From NCBI GenBank assembly GCA_019247135.1, contig JAFAPL010000984.1, positions 1 to 11,074 of the forward strand: a DNA stretch of 11,074 bases, given 5' to 3'. Under the pieces are notes generated by a model that saw only the letters and a list, made by a program, of their open reading frames with translations, ran no database searches and was not told the DNA's origin. Both the position numbers and the translations under genes were made by a program. The stretch is from Chloroflexota bacterium. Its GTDB lineage: Bacteria > Chloroflexota > UBA6077 > CF-72. How positions within the stretch are numbered: position 1 is the stretch's first letter; each line of letters starts with the position of its first letter. Positions 5,485 through 11,074 of the stretch are shown one piece after another.

Positions 5485-6345
5485 CTGATCCCACTCGTCT
5501 TGTCGGTTGCCCTGGCGGCCGGCGTGTACTTCACGTATGACGGACTGGCGCGTCCCCGCGATCGACTGATCCGAGCGCCGCGTCTGGACGCCGTGCGCGA
5601 GTTTCTGACGCGCGCGGGTCTGCGCGAGGTGACGCCGCGTGAATTCGTCGTCTTTTCGCTCGGGGCTGGGCTGTTCTCGGCCCTGGTGAGCCAGCTGTTG
5701 CTAGGGTGGCCGATCGTGACCGGCCTGGCAGGCGGCGCTGGTGCGCTCGCGCCGTACGTGTATTACGTGCGCCGCCACGACCTGCGGCGGCGGGCGGTCG
5801 AGGAAGCGCTCATCGAGGCGATCGAGCAGCTGCGGGATGGCATTCGCGGCGGGCTGTCAGTGCAGGAGTCGCTCGCCGGACTCGCGCGGACCGGGCCCGA
5901 GGCCTTGAGGCAAGAGTTCGCCACGCTCACCCGCGAGGCGCGCCTGCTCGGCTTTGATGGCGCGCTCACCGCGATGCGCGACCGGCTGGCTGATCCGGTC
6001 TTCGACGTGGTCGCCGCGGCGCTCCTGGTCAACGACCGCCTGGGTGGTCGACAGGTCTCGCAGGTGCTGGATCGGCTGGCGGAGGCAACCCGCGCCCAAC
6101 TGCGCATCCAGCAGGAGGTCCGGGCGCAGCAGGGGCGCACGGTGTTGTCGGCGCGCATCGTTGCCGCCGCCCCGCTCGTCGCGCTGCTCGGTTTGCGCGC
6201 AACCAACCCGCGCTATCTCAGTATTTTCGACAGCTTCGCGGGCCAACTGGTGTTGATTGGCTGCGCCGCCAGCATCGGCCTGGGATACATGGCGATGCTG
6301 TATCTGACGCGTCTGCCCGGCCAGCGACGAGTGTTGGTCCGCTGA
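5485..6345 (+). CDS. tadB: TadB inner-membrane platform protein (T2SSF family)
   Basis: The product is about 286 residues from CTG 5485 (281 from TTG 5500). It has a hydrophobic N-terminus (IPLVLSVALAAGVYF), a membrane pair near 54-94, then the cytoplasmic T2SSF four-helix domain (about 105-215) with the typical segments EALIEAIEQLRDGIRGGLS and AALLVNDRLGGRQVSQVLDRL, and C-terminal helices near 220-275. TadB and TadC form the inner-membrane platform that couples the CpaF motor to pilin. The gene starts after the repeat insert and is followed by tadC with a single base between stop and ATG, so the two are coupled. Assignment to TadB over TadC rests on gene order and length. Confidence 0.88.
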   Translation: MIPLVLSVALAAGVYFTYDGLARPRDRLIRAPRLDAVREFLTRAGLREVTPREFVVFSLGAGLFSALVSQLLLGWPIVTGLAGGAGALAPYVYYVRRHDLRRRAVEEALIEAIEQLRDGIRGGLSVQESLAGLARTGPEALRQEFATLTREARLLGFDGALTAMRDRLADPVFDVVAAALLVNDRLGGRQVSQVLDRLAEATRAQLRIQQEVRAQQGRTVLSARIVAAAPLVALLGLRATNPRYLSIFDSFAGQLVLIGCAASIGLGYMAMLYLTRLPGQRRVLVR

Positions 6346-6346
6346 T

Positions 6347-7351
6347 ATGCCGAGTCTCGACGTGCTGATGCTGGTCGTGTCGCTGGAGCCGCGTGGACTC
6401 GACGCGCGAGTGATCGGACTTCCGCTGCTGTTGGGCGCGGGCCTGTATTTCATCCTGACCGCGCAGCCCATCGGCCGGCCGAAACCCGATCTGGGTGATC
6501 GGCTGCGGCTCCTCGACGTGGACGAACGCATCCGTCTGGCGGAGATGGACCAGCATCGGGCACGTCCGTTGTTCGCATCGCGGCTGCTCGAGAACATGCT
6601 GCGACCGGTGATCGATGACCTGGGTCGAATCGGACGCGCAGTGTCGTTGCGGCTTGGCGTCGCCGGCGGACAACGGCTCGAACGGCGTTTGCACGTTGCG
6701 CGACCGGGCGTGGACGTGTCCCAGTTCATGGGTGAAAAACTGGTCAGCGCGGCCATCGGCGGGGTCACATTCCCCTTGATGAACGGTCTGCGCATCACGC
6801 CGTTCGGTGCGTGGCCGGTGTGGCTGTGGCTCGCCGCGGCTGGGGTTGGTTTCCTCATGCCTGATTGGGACCTCGATCGACGGCACGCCCGTCGACAAGG
6901 CATGGTGTTGATGGAGCTGCCAACCATCCTCGATATGCTGACGCTCGCCACGTCCGCGGGCATGGCGCTGGAACAAGCCATCGAGGAGGTCGCACGCCAG
7001 AGCGAAGGTGTGGTTGCGCGCGAGCTGCGACTGGTGGTCCGAGAGCTCGCGCTCGGCCAGCGGGCGACGCTCCAGGTTGCGCTGGAAGCGATGGCGGAGC
7101 GCCTAGGTATGCCGGAGGTGGAGCACGTTCTTGGACGATTAGCGGCGACGTACGAGCAAGGCTTGCCGCTGGCGCAGGCGCTCGCCGCACACGCGCAGGC
7201 GCTGCGCGAACGCCAGCGACTGCACATTGTGGAGGAGGGAGGCAAAGCGACCGTCAGGATGTTGTTGCCGGTCGCGCTGTTGATCTTGCCAGCGCTGTTC
7301 GTTGTGGTGCTGGTACCCGCCGCCGTCGAGCTCACGCGGCTCGGAGGCTAG
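6347..7351 (+). CDS. tadC: TadC inner-membrane platform protein (T2SSF family)
   Basis: ATG 6347 lies one base after the tadB stop. The 334-residue protein has a hydrophobic N-terminal segment (about 22-40), a charged stretch, a central membrane pair near 125-175 (IGGVTFPLMNGL, WLWLAAAGVGFLMP), the T2SSF helical domain at about 185-300 (LPTILDMLTLATSAGMALEQ; LGMPEVEHVLGRLAATYEQG) and a strong C-terminal helix (LLPVALLILPALFVVVLVP). It pairs with TadB as the second platform subunit. The stop TAG is 6 bases before the alternative GTG start of the pilin gene, so translation is tightly linked. Confidence 0.88.
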   Translation: MPSLDVLMLVVSLEPRGLDARVIGLPLLLGAGLYFILTAQPIGRPKPDLGDRLRLLDVDERIRLAEMDQHRARPLFASRLLENMLRPVIDDLGRIGRAVSLRLGVAGGQRLERRLHVARPGVDVSQFMGEKLVSAAIGGVTFPLMNGLRITPFGAWPVWLWLAAAGVGFLMPDWDLDRRHARRQGMVLMELPTILDMLTLATSAGMALEQAIEEVARQSEGVVARELRLVVRELALGQRATLQVALEAMAERLGMPEVEHVLGRLAATYEQGLPLAQALAAHAQALRERQRLHIVEEGGKATVRMLLPVALLILPALFVVVLVPAAVELTRLGG

Positions 7352-7359
7352 TCCCGAGT

Positions 7360-7367
7360 GGAGGAGG
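7360..7367 (+). promoter_or_regulatory. Strong Shine-Dalgarno GGAGGAGG before flp
   Basis: GGAGGAGG ends 11 bases before ATG 7379 and is a doubled SD core. It suggests that the pilin is made at a high rate, as expected for the major subunit, and favours ATG 7379 over the GTG at 7358, which has only CGGAGG (7342-7347) 10 bases upstream. Confidence 0.5.
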
Positions 7368-7378
7368 AACCAGAATCG

Positions 7379-7627
7379 ATGTTGGAGCATGTGGAGCTGC
7401 AAGTGGTGCGCCTGAGCAACTGGATGGTGGAGTTGCGTGAGCAGGTGGGCGAATGGTGCCGCGGGTCGGAGCGGGCGCAGTCGACGGTCGAATACGCGCT
7501 GGTTGGAGCTCTGGTGGTCATCGCCGCGGCGGGCGCACTGACGATTCTCGGCGGCCAGGTCAACAACGTCTTTGGCAGCATCAGCAGTACGTTGAAGACC
7601 GCGGCGACCTCGTCGAGTGGCCACTGA
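7379..7627 (+). CDS. flp: Flp-type major pilin (type IVc prepilin)
   Basis: From ATG 7379 the product is 82 residues (89 if GTG 7358 is used). RAQSTVEYALVGALVVIAAA is the Flp hallmark: cleavage by prepilin peptidase is expected between A33 and Q34, leaving Glu at +5 and Tyr at +6, followed by the hydrophobic assembly helix and a short tail (LTILGGQVNNVFGSISSTL) typical of Flp. The mature protein would be about 49 residues. The leader of 33 residues, with an amphipathic helix (VELQVVRLSNWMVELREQV), is longer than usual for Flp. It is the only clear Flp pilin in the window and lies directly behind tadC. Confidence 0.9.
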   Translation: MLEHVELQVVRLSNWMVELREQVGEWCRGSERAQSTVEYALVGALVVIAAAGALTILGGQVNNVFGSISSTLKTAATSSSGH

Positions 7628-7652
7628 CAGCGACCAGTAGCGCGAGATTCCG

Positions 7653-8051
7653 ATGCGGCCTCATCGCGGCGGCGGCCAGTCCCTGGTCGAGTCCGCCCTG
7701 GTCTTTCCGATGCTGATCCTGCTCTCGCTCGGCGTGATTCAGGTGATGCTGTACGCGCACGCGCGCGACGTATTGTCGAGCGCCGCCCAGGAAGGTGCGC
7801 GGCTGGCAGCAGAGGACGGCCGCGGCGCGGACGAAGGCATCAGTCGAGCGCAGGACCTGGTCAGCGCGGGACTGGGAACCAGTATCGAGCCGGTGCTGGT
7901 TCACATCAGCGTCACTCCAGACCTGGTGGACCTCCGCATCGATTCGGAGCTGCGACCGATCCTGCCACTACCCGTGGCTGGCGGGCTGCCCCTGCACGCT
8001 GAAGCCCGCGTTGCCGCCGAACGTTTTCGACCGGCCGGAGGCTCCGCATGA
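7653..8051 (+). CDS. tadE: TadE-like minor pilin / pseudopilin
   Basis: ATG 7653 lies 25 bases after flp with only a weak SD. The 132-residue protein starts MRPHRGGGQSLVESALVFPM: a short basic leader, a likely cleavage after G8, Glu at +5, and a membrane helix to about residue 34. It then has the TadE signature ARDVLSSAAQEGARLAAEDG and a small extracytoplasmic beta-rich domain (VLVHISVTPDLVDLRIDSEL). TadE pseudopilins are processed by the same peptidase as Flp and are needed for pilus biogenesis. Its stop overlaps the next start (ATGA 8048-8051), so it is coupled to the NERD-TadE gene. Confidence 0.85.
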   Translation: MRPHRGGGQSLVESALVFPMLILLSLGVIQVMLYAHARDVLSSAAQEGARLAAEDGRGADEGISRAQDLVSAGLGTSIEPVLVHISVTPDLVDLRIDSELRPILPLPVAGGLPLHAEARVAAERFRPAGGSA

Positions 8052-9454
8052 CCGATCGTGTGTACGAATGCCGTGGCGCGCCTGTCGATCTGGACCGAGC
8101 AGTCGTCCGCCCACCGGATCGCCGGCAGCGCGAGAAGCCGCGCGGTTTTCTGCCGACTGCGTTGATCGCATTGGTGCTGATACCGCTGGCGGGTGCAGCC
8201 GATAAACAGGCTGGCCCGCTCGTCGCGGCGGCGAGCGCGACCGGTGTGCTGCTGCTTTATCGCGTCGCGCACGGGCGGGCTCCATGGGGCTGGATCAGCC
8301 TGCTCAGCGGAGTCATTGGACTGATTGCTCCACGCAGCCAGTTCGGATCTCTCGGTACGGGCGTGTTCGTCGTGACGATCCTGTCCTTCGTGTTCTGGCT
8401 CGCAAACCACCGGCCGAACGCCGCGCGCAGTCTCAAGCACCCGCGACCCGGCTCGCCCGAGCGCAAAGCGCAGCTTCTGATGGGCTTCAGCGGCGAACGG
8501 CACGTGGGTTCGGTGCTCGCGCACGAGCTACCGCAGGAGTACGCGGTGCTCAACGGTCTGAAGCTTCCGCGCGGCGCCGGCGACATCGATCATCTGGTCG
8601 TTGGTCCCACCGGCGTTTTCGTCCTGGAGACGAAAACGATGGTCGGCCACGTCGTCTGCGCAGCCGACGGGACGTGGAGCCGGACGCGTTTCGGCCGCGC
8701 CGGCGCGCGCTACCCGGCCTACATCGGCGACCCTGCCGCGCAAGCGCAACGCAACATCATCGCGCTGCGCAACTACTTACGGCAGAGACTCCCCGCGTTG
8801 TTCGAACCTGGCCGCGGCCTGTGGATTGAAGGTCTGCTGGTGTTTCCGCACCCGCGTACCGAGCTGGAGACGGAGCACAGCCGCATCCAGGCGCTGCGGC
8901 TGCAAGACACCAGCCGGCACATCGCCAGCCATACACCCCGCCGCCCGCTCCAGCCACACGAGGTGGACGCGGTGGTCGCAGTCTTGCTGGCCGAGACCGA
9001 GCAGCGTCCACAGCCAATCGCGCAGAGCGCGCAGGCGTTCATCGAGATCGCGATCGCGCTTCCAATTGTTCTCGGGCTGCTGTTCGGAACGGTGGCGCTG
9101 AGTCGTGTCGTGCAAGCACAGACCGCGGTGGTTGCGCTCGCCCACGAGGTCGCGCGGGCGGGTGCGCTGGCGAATTCTCCGGCCGATGCACGTGCGCGCA
9201 TGCAGCAGCGATTTCTCGATGTTGCACCCGGCCTTGGCCTGGATGCACGCCAGATCGAGCTCCAGTCTGATGTGTCCCAGTTCGCCCGCGCGAACGGCCG
9301 TGTTCGCGCAAGCGCGCGTTACACAGTGGATCTGGGAAATCTGCCGTTCGTTGACGCGCTGCCGCAACCCACGGTAGTTGCGGAGCATGTAGAGGTGGTC
9401 GACCCGTTTCGCGCCGGTATTTCGATGCCGCTGGAGACCGGCCGATTCCGATGA
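8048..9454 (+). CDS. Fusion: four-helix membrane domain + NERD nuclease-like domain + TadE pseudopilin
   Basis: One uninterrupted frame of 468 residues. Residues 1-30 are basic. Four membrane helices lie near 34-51, 56-72, 79-94 and 103-119. A NERD (PD-D/ExK-like) domain follows at about 145-270 with FSGERHVG (E150), GDIDHLVVGPTGVFVLETK (D181, E194, K196) and DPAAQ (Q232); all expected catalytic positions are present. Residues 325-468 form a TadE-like unit: SAQAFIEIAIALPIVLG, a helix, then VALAHEVARAGALAN and a soluble domain. Positive-inside topology puts NERD in the cytoplasm and the TadE tail outside. A prepilin cleavage between A328 and Q329 (Glu333 at +5) would separate the two parts. 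Overlaps of 4 bases with both neighbours show it belongs to the operon. NERD function is poorly known; nuclease activity is inferred from the fold. Confidence 0.85.
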   Translation: MTDRVYECRGAPVDLDRAVVRPPDRRQREKPRGFLPTALIALVLIPLAGAADKQAGPLVAAASATGVLLLYRVAHGRAPWGWISLLSGVIGLIAPRSQFGSLGTGVFVVTILSFVFWLANHRPNAARSLKHPRPGSPERKAQLLMGFSGERHVGSVLAHELPQEYAVLNGLKLPRGAGDIDHLVVGPTGVFVLETKTMVGHVVCAADGTWSRTRFGRAGARYPAYIGDPAAQAQRNIIALRNYLRQRLPALFEPGRGLWIEGLLVFPHPRTELETEHSRIQALRLQDTSRHIASHTPRRPLQPHEVDAVVAVLLAETEQRPQPIAQSAQAFIEIAIALPIVLGLLFGTVALSRVVQAQTAVVALAHEVARAGALANSPADARARMQQRFLDVAPGLGLDARQIELQSDVSQFARANGRVRASARYTVDLGNLPFVDALPQPTVVAEHVEVVDPFRAGISMPLETGRFR

Positions 9455-9906
9455 GCTGGAGGGGTGCCGAGCGCGCGCAAGCGCTGATCTGGCTGACCGT
9501 CGTGGTGCCACTGTTCATCTCGATGGCCGGTCTGGCAATTGACGGCGCAATCCTCTTGGCGGGCCGCCGCGAGCTCCAGAGTGTCGCGGACGGAGCCGCA
9601 CGCGCCGGTGCAACCCGAGTGGACCTCGCCCGACTACGCGACACCGACGGCGCCGACGTCGAGCTGGATGCGGCCGCCGCCCGCGGCGCCACACAGTCGT
9701 ATCTGGACAGTGAGCTTGCCGGCGAGGTGACCTGGGACGCGCGCCCCCACGCGCGGATCGATGTCCAGTCACGCCGCGTGCGCGTGACGTTGCAAGGCAC
9801 GTTGCGTACCGCGTTCTTGCGAATTGCGAATATCAACGAGGTGCCCGTGGAGGCCAGTGCATTCGCCGACGTGCGTTTCGGTATTCGCACAGGAAGTGGC
9901 AGCTGA
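9451..9906 (+). CDS. TadG/TadE-like membrane-anchored pilus protein
   Basis: ATG 9451 overlaps the stop of the fusion gene (ATGA). The 151-residue protein starts MSWRGAERAQALIWLTVVVP, has one membrane helix to about residue 38, and then AIDGAILLAGRRELQSVADGAARAGATRV, the typical TadG N-terminal (Tad domain) pattern of DG-x-RRELQ-x-AD-AA-A-A. A short extracytoplasmic domain follows (RIDVQSRRVRVTLQGTLRTAF). Full-length TadG proteins are much longer and carry a von Willebrand-like domain, absent here. Position +5 after the A-Q site is Trp instead of Glu. It is probably a minor component or an anchor of the pilus. Confidence 0.75.
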   Translation: MSWRGAERAQALIWLTVVVPLFISMAGLAIDGAILLAGRRELQSVADGAARAGATRVDLARLRDTDGADVELDAAAARGATQSYLDSELAGEVTWDARPHARIDVQSRRVRVTLQGTLRTAFLRIANINEVPVEASAFADVRFGIRTGSGS

Positions 9907-9914
9907 GGAGTCCC

Positions 9915-11074
9915 ATGCCCGCACGTACCGCTGATCCGGCTTGCCGTTCGCGTTCTCAGGTGCGCGCTGGCAGGCGCGGCTGGACCTCACTCGTTGGATT
10001 GATTGTGCTGATGGCGCTCTCGGGCGGCGCACTTCGGGTGTTTGGTGGCCTGCCGCGCATGCCCGAGGGCACACCCAGCGTCGACGCGATGCATGCGCTC
10101 TTGGCTGGTAGCACGTTGCCGCTCCAACCCATCGTCAGCCTCCTGGTCGGAATCGCGTGGCTGCTCTGGCTGTGGATCCTTGTGTCGCTCGTGCTGCAGC
10201 TCGTGCTGCACGCTATTGAATCTCTGGCTCGCGGCGCTGGCTGGCTTCGTTCGGCGCGAGGCTTGACGGATCGTTTTACTGTCCCGATCGTACGCCGCAC
10301 CGTGGCCGCCGCGTTCGCTGTTCAGATTCTCAGTCGAAGTGTCCCGGTCGCCGCCGCCGAGCCGCTCTCGCCTGCGGACGTCAGTGTTGCCGCTCCGCAC
10401 GCGGCGGCCCAACGGCTTGCCGTTGTGGCTCCCATGATCTCGGAACCCAGCGCGCCCACCTCGGCGCTGTATCGCGTCCGAGCTGGCGACACGCTGTGGA
10501 CGATCGCCGAACACGCGTACGGCTCGGGCACCGAATACCGACGCGTGGTCGCGGCAAACCTGGGCCGCCGCATGCCTGACGGCCAGACGTTTACCGCGCG
10601 CGGCGTCATCGCGCCCGGGTGGGAACTGGTCCTGCCTCCGATCACCGCTGATGTCGAACAGGCCGACGGAGAAGCTTGGTACACGGTCCAGCCAGGTGAC
10701 ACGCTCTGTGGCATTGCGGCACGTGTTCTCAAGGACGAGAACAAGTGGTCGGTTCTGCTGGAATTGAATGAAGGCGCGACCAGTCCGGATGGTGCTCACG
10801 TTCTGGCAAATCCGAATTTGATATGGCCCGGCCTACGACTCCGCCTACCCGATCCGCAAACCCCGCGGCCGCTCGAAGCCACTCCGCCGGACTCGGTGAC
10901 CAGCGACGAAGCCGATCCCGCGGAACCATCGCAGGATGCCGATGCCGACCCGGCAGACCGGAGCGCAGGGTCGCCGCTGCTGGCCCACGCTCCGCAACCA
11001 TCGCCCGACACGACGGTTGCTCTCCGCTCCTCGGCCGAAGAACCGGGAGTTGCAGACCCCGATCTCACCGCGGC
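9915..11074 (+). CDS. Membrane protein with two LysM domains (partial, runs off the window)
   Basis: ATG 9915 follows GAGGAG (9905-9910), 8 bases after the previous stop, and the frame stays open to the end (386 codons). There are hydrophobic segments near residues 25-45 and 73-98, and a third near 128-148 ending in VPVAAAEP. LysM 1 (about 186-241) begins YRVRAGDTLWTIAEHAYG and LysM 2 (about 256-312) begins YTVQPGDTLCGIAARVL; both end in a PGxxLxLP-type strand. A Pro/Asp/Ala-rich linker follows. LysM domains bind peptidoglycan, so the protein may anchor the pilus machine to the wall. Large LysM proteins at Tad loci of Actinobacteria and Chloroflexi often carry a C-terminal BTAD domain; whether this one does cannot be seen here. 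Confidence 0.8.
   Translation, partial: MPARTADPACRSRSQVRAGRRGWTSLVGLIVLMALSGGALRVFGGLPRMPEGTPSVDAMHALLAGSTLPLQPIVSLLVGIAWLLWLWILVSLVLQLVLHAIESLARGAGWLRSARGLTDRFTVPIVRRTVAAAFAVQILSRSVPVAAAEPLSPADVSVAAPHAAAQRLAVVAPMISEPSAPTSALYRVRAGDTLWTIAEHAYGSGTEYRRVVAANLGRRMPDGQTFTARGVIAPGWELVLPPITADVEQADGEAWYTVQPGDTLCGIAARVLKDENKWSVLLELNEGATSPDGAHVLANPNLIWPGLRLRLPDPQTPRPLEATPPDSVTSDEADPAEPSQDADADPADRSAGSPLLAHAPQPSPDTTVALRSSAEEPGVADPDLTA

Noticed and set aside
5179..5494. Open frames on both strands through array 2 with repeating RDA or RHV residues
   Set aside because: The 21- and 12-bp steps are multiples of three, so any frame through them gives a repeat peptide. There is no SD, cpaF is read in another frame, and array 1 has steps (11, 43) that are not multiples of three. 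This is DNA-level structure.
8960..9030. Internal GTG start giving a free TadE from the fusion gene
   Set aside because: A GAGGTGG-like stretch precedes a GTG near 8970, but it is a weak SD within continuous coding sequence. Not listed as a feature.

Overview
The window is high-GC bacterial DNA dominated by one strand (+). Its centre is a Tad/Flp (type IVc) pilus operon of the kind found in monoderm-like bacteria: there is an inner-membrane and cytoplasmic assembly set but no secretin (CpaC/RcpA) in view. The gene content (CpaB, CpaE-like, CpaF, TadB, TadC, Flp, several TadE/TadG-like proteins and a LysM membrane protein), the frequent GTG/TTG starts and the GC content point to Chloroflexota (Thermomicrobia-like) or possibly Actinomycetota. 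That placement is an inference; the window holds no phylogenetic marker.

Layout. 1-1020: the tail of an unrecognised gene, then a membrane protein that looks like an M48 metallopeptidase whose zinc-binding HExxH motif is lost. 1026-1187: a strong ribosome binding site with a doubtful small ORF, a strong intrinsic terminator and two further hairpins. 1188-1449: a 72-residue coiled-coil protein with a very basic tail, closed by a textbook terminator. 1450-1917: a long non-coding control region with many copies of a GTGAC-based motif (core CGTGACGC), short palindromes and a LexA-box-like sequence. 1918-5315: cpaB, cpaE-like and cpaF. 5316-5484: a second non-coding insert with seven CGTGACGC copies at 21-bp and then 12-bp steps, starting in a perfect 22-bp palindrome. 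5485-11074: tadB, tadC, flp, a TadE-like gene, a NERD nuclease-TadE fusion, a TadG-like gene, and a LysM protein that runs off the end.

How the genes work together. CpaF is the assembly ATPase. TadB and TadC form the inner-membrane platform. Flp is the major pilin. The TadE/TadG-like proteins are minor pilin-like or anchor proteins. CpaB and the CpaE-like ATPase handle periplasmic or wall-side assembly and localisation. The LysM protein probably anchors to peptidoglycan. No prepilin peptidase is in the window.

The two most unusual things are (i) a four-helix membrane protein with an apparently intact NERD nuclease domain, fused in frame to a TadE-type pseudopilin with a plausible prepilin-peptidase site at the junction, and (ii) the paired arrays of the CGTGACGC motif, one upstream of the operon and one inside it, sharing a triplet at 12-bp spacing.
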